Assembly: GCA_002353935.1 (NCBI GenBank)
Contig: DEKP01000033.1
Span: forward strand, 1-46,468
DNA length: 46,468 bases
Direction of reading: 5' to 3'
Source: Ruminococcaceae bacterium UBA2719
GTDB lineage: Bacteria > Bacillota > Clostridia > Oscillospirales > Acutalibacteraceae
Part shown: piece after piece, positions 43,126 through 46,468 of the stretch
Layout: each line of letters begins with the position of its first letter
How positions within the stretch are numbered: position 1 is the first letter of the stretch
Notes under the pieces: generated by a model
What the model saw: the letters and a program-made list of their open reading frames with translations, nothing else
Database searches by the model: none
What the model was told of the DNA's origin: nothing
Position numbers and translations under genes: made by a program

Positions 43126-44571
43126 TTATTTATCCTTTCGTGAAGCTTTTGAGGAAATCTTCTCTTCAAAACGACTTTTGTTTGTATTTGTCGGTATCTC
43201 TGTAGGATATAAACCGTCAAAGCACGCAGTACAATAGCCTTTCCCGTTAACTCCGCAAGCTATCTTTTTTACATCTTCTACACTTAGATACCCTAAGCTG
43301 TCTGCTCCTATGATTTTAGCTATTTCATCAATAGAATGATGACAGGCTATAAGATTATCTCTCGAATCTATATCAGTGCCGTAATAGCACGGATTCATAA
43401 ATGGTGGAGCAGATACACGCATATGTATTTCTTTTGCTCCGGCATCGCGAAGCAAACCGACAATCCTGGCACTTGTTGTACCACGTACAATAGAGTCGTC
43501 AATCAACACAACTCTCTTATCTTTTACAGTACTTATAATAGGATTTAGCTTTATTCTTACTTTATCACTGCGACTTTTCTGGCCGGGTGATATAAACGTT
43601 CTACCTATGTACTTATTTTTAATAAATCCTATTTCATAAGGAATACCGGATTGCTTTGAATAGCCAATAGCAGCATCAAGCCCTGAGTCAGGAACGCCGA
43701 TAACAACATCTGCCTGAACAGGATGCTCCAAAGCAAGATATGCACCGGCTCTTTTTCTGGCTTCGTGAACACTAGAGCCGTCAATAACCGAATCCGGCCG
43801 TGCAAAATAAACGTATTCAAAAACACAAAGTTTTCTATCAGCTTTACCGCAATGATCAGTTATACTACGAATCCCGTCTTTATCAAAAACAATAATTTCT
43901 CCCGGCTTTATATCAGCTAAAAACGATGCTCCGACTGCATCAAGAGCGCAAGTTTCGGAAGCAACAACAAAACTGCCGTCTTCTTTCTTTCCGTAGCAAA
44001 GAGGTCTGAAGCCATGTTCATCACGAGCCGCAATCATCTTCGAAGGAGACATTACAACAAGAGAATAAGCTCCTTTTATACGACCTAGAGTTTTATTAAC
44101 AGCGTCTTCTATAGTAGGCTCTTTTAAGCGTTCTTCTGTTATTATATATGAAATAACTTCTGTATCTGATGTAGTATGAAATATTGAGCCTTTCATCTCA
44201 AGCGCTGAACGAAGCTCGTAAGAATTTACTAAATTTCCGTTATGAGCAAGCGCCATCCTACCCTTTATATGATTTACAACAATAGGTTGAGCATTGTTAC
44301 GCTGGGTTGCGCCTGTTGTGCCGTATCGAACATGGCCTACTGCCATATTGCCTGTCCCTAAAGCTTCAAGTCTGTCGGGAGTAAATACATCATTTACCAG
44401 ACCAACATCCTTATAGGAATTAAACAATCCATCGTCGTTTACAACTATTCCGCAGGACTCTTGACCTCTGTGTTGTAATGCATAAAGCCCATAATATGCA
44501 TCCCTAGCTACATCTTGGTTGTTTGGCGAAAAAACGCCAAATACACCGCATTCTTCTCTTAAACCAGACAT
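43126..44571 (-). CDS. purF: Amidophosphoribosyltransferase PurF
   Basis: A 481-residue enzyme for the first committed step (PRPP to phosphoribosylamine). A short propeptide MSGLREE precedes the Cys nucleophile (CGVFGVFSPN), as in the B. subtilis type. The glutaminase domain includes GHVRYGTTGATQRNNAQP and AHNGNLVNSYELR. The phosphoribosyltransferase domain has VVLIDDSIVRGTTSARIVGL (PRPP loop). Four cysteines fit the 4Fe-4S set of the Bacillus enzyme: KLCVFEYVYF, NPCYYG and YCTAC. I start at ATG 44569-44571, with GGAG six bases upstream; an ATG four codons earlier is less likely. Confidence 0.96.
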   Translation of the reverse strand: MSGLREECGVFGVFSPNNQDVARDAYYGLYALQHRGQESCGIVVNDDGLFNSYKDVGLVNDVFTPDRLEALGTGNMAVGHVRYGTTGATQRNNAQPIVVNHIKGRMALAHNGNLVNSYELRSALEMKGSIFHTTSDTEVISYIITEERLKEPTIEDAVNKTLGRIKGAYSLVVMSPSKMIAARDEHGFRPLCYGKKEDGSFVVASETCALDAVGASFLADIKPGEIIVFDKDGIRSITDHCGKADRKLCVFEYVYFARPDSVIDGSSVHEARKRAGAYLALEHPVQADVVIGVPDSGLDAAIGYSKQSGIPYEIGFIKNKYIGRTFISPGQKSRSDKVRIKLNPIISTVKDKRVVLIDDSIVRGTTSARIVGLLRDAGAKEIHMRVSAPPFMNPCYYGTDIDSRDNLIACHHSIDEIAKIIGADSLGYLSVEDVKKIACGVNGKGYCTACFDGLYPTEIPTNTNKSRFEEKISSKASRKDK

Positions 44572-44584
44572 AATACACTCCAAA

Positions 44585-45295
44585 TCATTCGCCTAAAATA
44601 CGTTTCATCATTTCTGCGTAGGCGTCTTCTACATTTCCCAAATCCCTGCGAAAACGATCTTTATCTAATTTCTCGTGAGTTTCGCTGTCCCAAAAGCGGC
44701 AGGTATCGGGAGAAATTTCATCAGCTAAAACGATTTCACCGTTCGAGAGTCTTCCAAACTCCAGTTTAAAATCGACCAAATCCACCTTCAAATTCTTAAA
44801 AAACGCTTTCATAACATCATTTACTTTAAACGCGATTTCTTTAATAATTTCAATTTCTTCTTCGGTAGCAAGTTTCAAAGCAAGCGCATGATAAGAATTG
44901 ATCAGCGGATCACCCAAATCGTCATTTTTATACGAAAATTCTATCGTCGGCTGATCAAAAACTATTCCCTCATCAACGCCGTAGCGTTTAGCAAAAGATC
45001 CCGCAGAAATATTTCTTATAATAACTTCAAGAGGAACTATGCTCACTTTTTTAACTAGAGTTTCTCTTTCTGACAATTCTTCTACGAAGTGAGTAGGTAC
45101 TCCCTCTTTTTCAAGCAGTTGCATCATATAATTTGTAACACGGTTATTGATAGCACCTTTTCCGTCTATAGTTCCCTTTTTTTGACCATTAAAAGCAGTA
45201 GCGTCGTCTTTGTAGGCAACTAAAAGGATTTCGCTGTCGTCGGTTGCATAAACTTTCTTAGCCTTACCTTCATACAATAACTCTTTTCTTTCCAT
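44585..45295 (-). CDS. purC: SAICAR synthetase PurC
   Basis: A 236-residue phosphoribosylaminoimidazole-succinocarboxamide synthase (step 7). It shows LLYEGKAKKVYATDD at the start, KDDATAFNGQKKGTIDGKGA, VPLEVIIRNISAGSFAKRYG, DLVDFKLEFGR and LADEISPDTCRFWD near the end. GGAGG precedes the ATG, and the stop codon is 13 bases from the purF start. Standard length for the bacterial enzyme. Confidence 0.97.
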   Translation of the reverse strand: MERKELLYEGKAKKVYATDDSEILLVAYKDDATAFNGQKKGTIDGKGAINNRVTNYMMQLLEKEGVPTHFVEELSERETLVKKVSIVPLEVIIRNISAGSFAKRYGVDEGIVFDQPTIEFSYKNDDLGDPLINSYHALALKLATEEEIEIIKEIAFKVNDVMKAFFKNLKVDLVDFKLEFGRLSNGEIVLADEISPDTCRFWDSETHEKLDKDRFRRDLGNVEDAYAEMMKRILGE

Positions 45296-45315
45296 AATAA
45301 TTAAACCTCCAAATA

Positions 45316-45807
45316 TTATTCAAACTGAGCTGATATTTCAGCATTTTTTTGTAAAACAGCAGCTTTATCTGCTGCCCTTTTTTCTTCTAATTTTTTTGCC
45401 AGTTCCGGCTCAGCTAAAGCCAAAATCTGTGCTGAAAGCAAAGCGGCATTGACTCCACCGTTAATTGCAACAGTCGCAACCGGAATACCGGAAGGCATTT
45501 GTACTGTTGACAAAAGGGCGTCAACGCCGTCTAAAACATTAGATTTACAGGGTACTCCGATAACAGGAATAGTAGTATCTGCTGCAATAACTCCGGCTAA
45601 ATGTGCAGCCATACCTGCGATTGCGATAATCACACCGTAGTTGTTATCAATTGCGCTTTTAGAAAAGTTTTGTGCTTCATCAGGGGTTCTGTGAGCGGAA
45701 TAAACACGAACATCAAACGGTATCTCTAAAGCTTTTAAGGTATCTGCGCTCTTTTGAGCTATAGGCAAATCGCTTGCGCTGCCCATAATAATTGCTACTT
45801 TTTTCAT
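45316..45807 (-). CDS. purE: N5-CAIR mutase PurE
   Basis: A 163-residue class I PurE (step 6). Marks: MGSASDLPIAQKSADTLKAL at residues 9-28, VYSAHRTPDEAQNFSKSA, AIAGMAAHLAGVIAADTTIP with PVIGVPCKSN, and LSTVQMPSGIPVATVAINGG. No PurK is next to it, so either purK lies elsewhere or PurE uses bicarbonate-derived AIR carboxylate directly. First gene of the pur operon, with GGGAGG and a regulated leader. Confidence 0.97.
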   Translation of the reverse strand: MKKVAIIMGSASDLPIAQKSADTLKALEIPFDVRVYSAHRTPDEAQNFSKSAIDNNYGVIIAIAGMAAHLAGVIAADTTIPVIGVPCKSNVLDGVDALLSTVQMPSGIPVATVAINGGVNAALLSAQILALAEPELAKKLEEKRAADKAAVLQKNAEISAQFE

Positions 45808-45892
45808 CTTTACCTCCCAGATAAATTCACTAATAGTTTATTTATATCTATAGCATTTATAGAGCTATTTTATATGTTACAGAAAACAAAAA

Positions 45893-45924
45893 GGCGCACT
45901 CAGACCAACTGATTCAAGTGCGCC
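45893..45924 (-). terminator. Attenuator terminator in the purE leader
   Basis: Minus-strand arms GGCGCACT and AGTGCGCC with a 16-base loop, followed by TTTTTG. The loop holds GTTGG, which can pair with CCAAC (45931-45935) just upstream, giving a competing hairpin. It lies 85 bases before purE, so it would control the operon. Confidence 0.85.
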
Positions 45925-46006
45925 GGACGGTTGGCATAATAAAAATATAATTTTTCCTTTCCTTGATTTTTTGCAACGTATGGTAAAACGCCACCAATTT
46001 CAAGGG
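45893..46006 (-). promoter_or_regulatory. Structured purE leader, candidate riboswitch of unassigned class
   Basis: On the minus strand CCCTTGA (46000-46006) pairs with TCAAGG (45961-45966) to close a first domain of about 46 nt, which includes TTGGTGGCG and ACCATACG. An A+T-rich linker of about 20 bases follows, then CCAACCGTCCGGCGCA and the attenuator. The domain, linker and 3' stem layout resembles the ZTP (pfl) riboswitch, but the conserved CUGGCG and GGGGAGC blocks are absent, and purine, THF and PRPP aptamers do not match either. Confidence 0.45.
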
Positions 46007-46031
46007 TTTTAGTCTAAAATTCTACATTTAT

Positions 46032-46059
46032 TTTATACCATTGGACTGATTTTTGTCAA
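46032..46059 (-). promoter_or_regulatory. Sigma-A promoter of the pur operon
   Basis: Minus-strand TTGACA (46054-46059), 16-base spacer, TATAAA (46032-46037). Transcription would start near 46024, giving a leader of about 215 nt. Confidence 0.8.
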
Positions 46060-46176
46060 GTTGCGATAGACTATAATTATTATTTTCAGCGGTTTGTTAA
46101 TGCTGCGTTGTTATATGTAAATTATTTAGTAAATTATATACAAATACGTTAGTTTTCAGTCAAATAACCTCACATT

Positions 46177-46245
46177 AATTTAAAAAAACACACCCCGGCG
46201 TTTTTTAATTACGTCGAGGTGCAGCTTTATGTGTTTTTTTAAATT
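46177..46245. terminator. Terminator after the right-edge gene, with long inverted repeat
   Basis: AATTTAAAAAAACACA (left) and TGTGTTTTTTTAAATT (right) flank an inner stem, on the minus strand CACCTCG(A)CG with CG(C)CGGGGTG, followed by TTTTTTT. The repeat is symmetric, so it may terminate both ways. Confidence 0.8.
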
Positions 46246-46261
46246 CGAATTAAAGAGTTAC

Positions 46262-46468
46262 TCATTTATTTTTTTCACTTTTTTTATAAATGAAGTATAC
46301 AGCTAAGCAGATAATCGAGCCAAACATAATGAGGAGCAGCAAAACTTTCATATTTCTAAAGCCTGCATTTGGCATAACATAGTCAGATGCGGAGTAGAAG
46401 TTTCTAAAGTCAAAGCGTACATTTGTATCTCCTGTATCTACCGTTTCAAGCGCTGTGCTCAAGTCGGT
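46262..46468 (-). CDS. C-terminal end of a membrane-anchored protein (cut by window edge)
   Basis: The last 68 residues of a longer protein that continues beyond the window. A soluble part (TALETVDTGDTNVRFDFRNF) precedes one transmembrane helix, KVLLLLIMFGSIICLAVYFI, and a basic tail YKKSEKNK, the pattern of a C-terminal membrane anchor with the bulk outside. No LPxTG is visible before the helix. I cannot assign a family from this piece. Confidence 0.6.
   Translation of the reverse strand, partial: TDLSTALETVDTGDTNVRFDFRNFYSASDYVMPNAGFRNMKVLLLLIMFGSIICLAVYFIYKKSEKNK

Larger units (their letters stand above)
45808..46261. other. Gene-free region holding the purE leader, promoter and a terminator
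   Basis: No gene. From right to left it holds a likely bidirectional terminator (46177-46245), an A+T-rich stretch (46060-46170) in which I see nothing clear, a strong sigma-A promoter, a structured leader with an attenuator, and a 60-base run with the purE ribosome site. Confidence 0.7.

Noticed and set aside
45893..46006. ZTP (pfl) riboswitch before purE
   Set aside because: The architecture is similar but the conserved CUGGCG and GGGGAGC blocks are missing and the 3' block differs (CCGTCCGGCGCA), so I left the class open.
1..46468. CRISPR arrays, transposases, tRNA or rRNA genes
   Set aside because: I saw no regularly spaced repeats, transposase frames or tRNA cloverleaf patterns.

Overview
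The window comes from a low-GC, spore-forming Firmicute, most likely a member of the Clostridia (Ruminococcaceae/Oscillospiraceae-like). The signs are SpoIVA next to a SipL-type SPOCS+LysM protein, YqfC/YqfD, a YlbJ-like protein, Gram-positive T-box and SAM-I leaders, a clostridial single-chain PurL, and a dockerin-bearing secreted leucine-rich-repeat protein. The lineage is inferred from gene content only.

Layout. Positions 1-4.1 kb (minus): spoIVA (cut by the left edge), a TtcA-like PP-loop ATPase and sipL; spoIVA and sipL both have sigma-E-like promoter motifs. 4.1-8.1 kb (minus): a macromolecular-synthesis operon dnaG-rpoD-zincin-zinc ribbon protein. 8.2-9.5 kb: a YigZ/IMPACT protein, a gene-free stretch that folds like a structured RNA, and rpmE. 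9.5-16.7 kb (minus): a VanY-like protein that has lost its active-site residues, T-box-controlled thrS, an LRR-dockerin secreted protein, an unknown membrane protein with an acidic tail, and a DacF-like protein with altered motifs. 16.9 kb (plus): a small phosphoesterase. 17.6-23.9 kb (minus): recG, fakA, ymdB, yqfD, yqfC. 23.9-27.4 kb (plus): ylbJ-like, asnB, a PAP2 phosphatase. 27.6-31.2 kb (minus): a MacB/FtsX-type ABC transporter fused to its ATPase, with a very large extracytoplasmic insert. 31.5-33.3 kb (minus): metK with a SAM-I riboswitch, and a stand-alone NRDD-like small protein. 33.5-34.4 kb (minus): a Gx_transp/NusG_II membrane pair. 34.4-45.8 kb (minus): an almost complete de novo purine operon, purE-C-F-M-N-(PurO-type cyclohydrolase)-(AICAR formyltransferase)-D-L. 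The right edge cuts the 3' end of a membrane-anchored protein.

How the genes work together. The purine operon encodes most steps from PRPP to IMP; purK, purB and purA are not in the window. PurH is replaced by two separate proteins, one resembling the archaeal PurO cyclohydrolase. The operon follows a good sigma-A promoter and a 200-nt leader with a stem, an AU-rich linker and a terminator whose loop can pair upstream, which looks like a riboswitch I cannot assign to a known class. SpoIVA and SipL are known partners in spore coat assembly.

Most of the window is conserved housekeeping sequence and I do not see a clear new defence or mobile system. The items most worth following up are the purE leader, the structured RNA candidate between rpmE and yigZ, the two peptidoglycan carboxypeptidase relatives with altered active sites, the helical repeats in the ABC transporter, the dockerin protein, and the orphan NRDD-like domain. 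No transposons, CRISPR arrays, tRNAs or rRNAs were seen.
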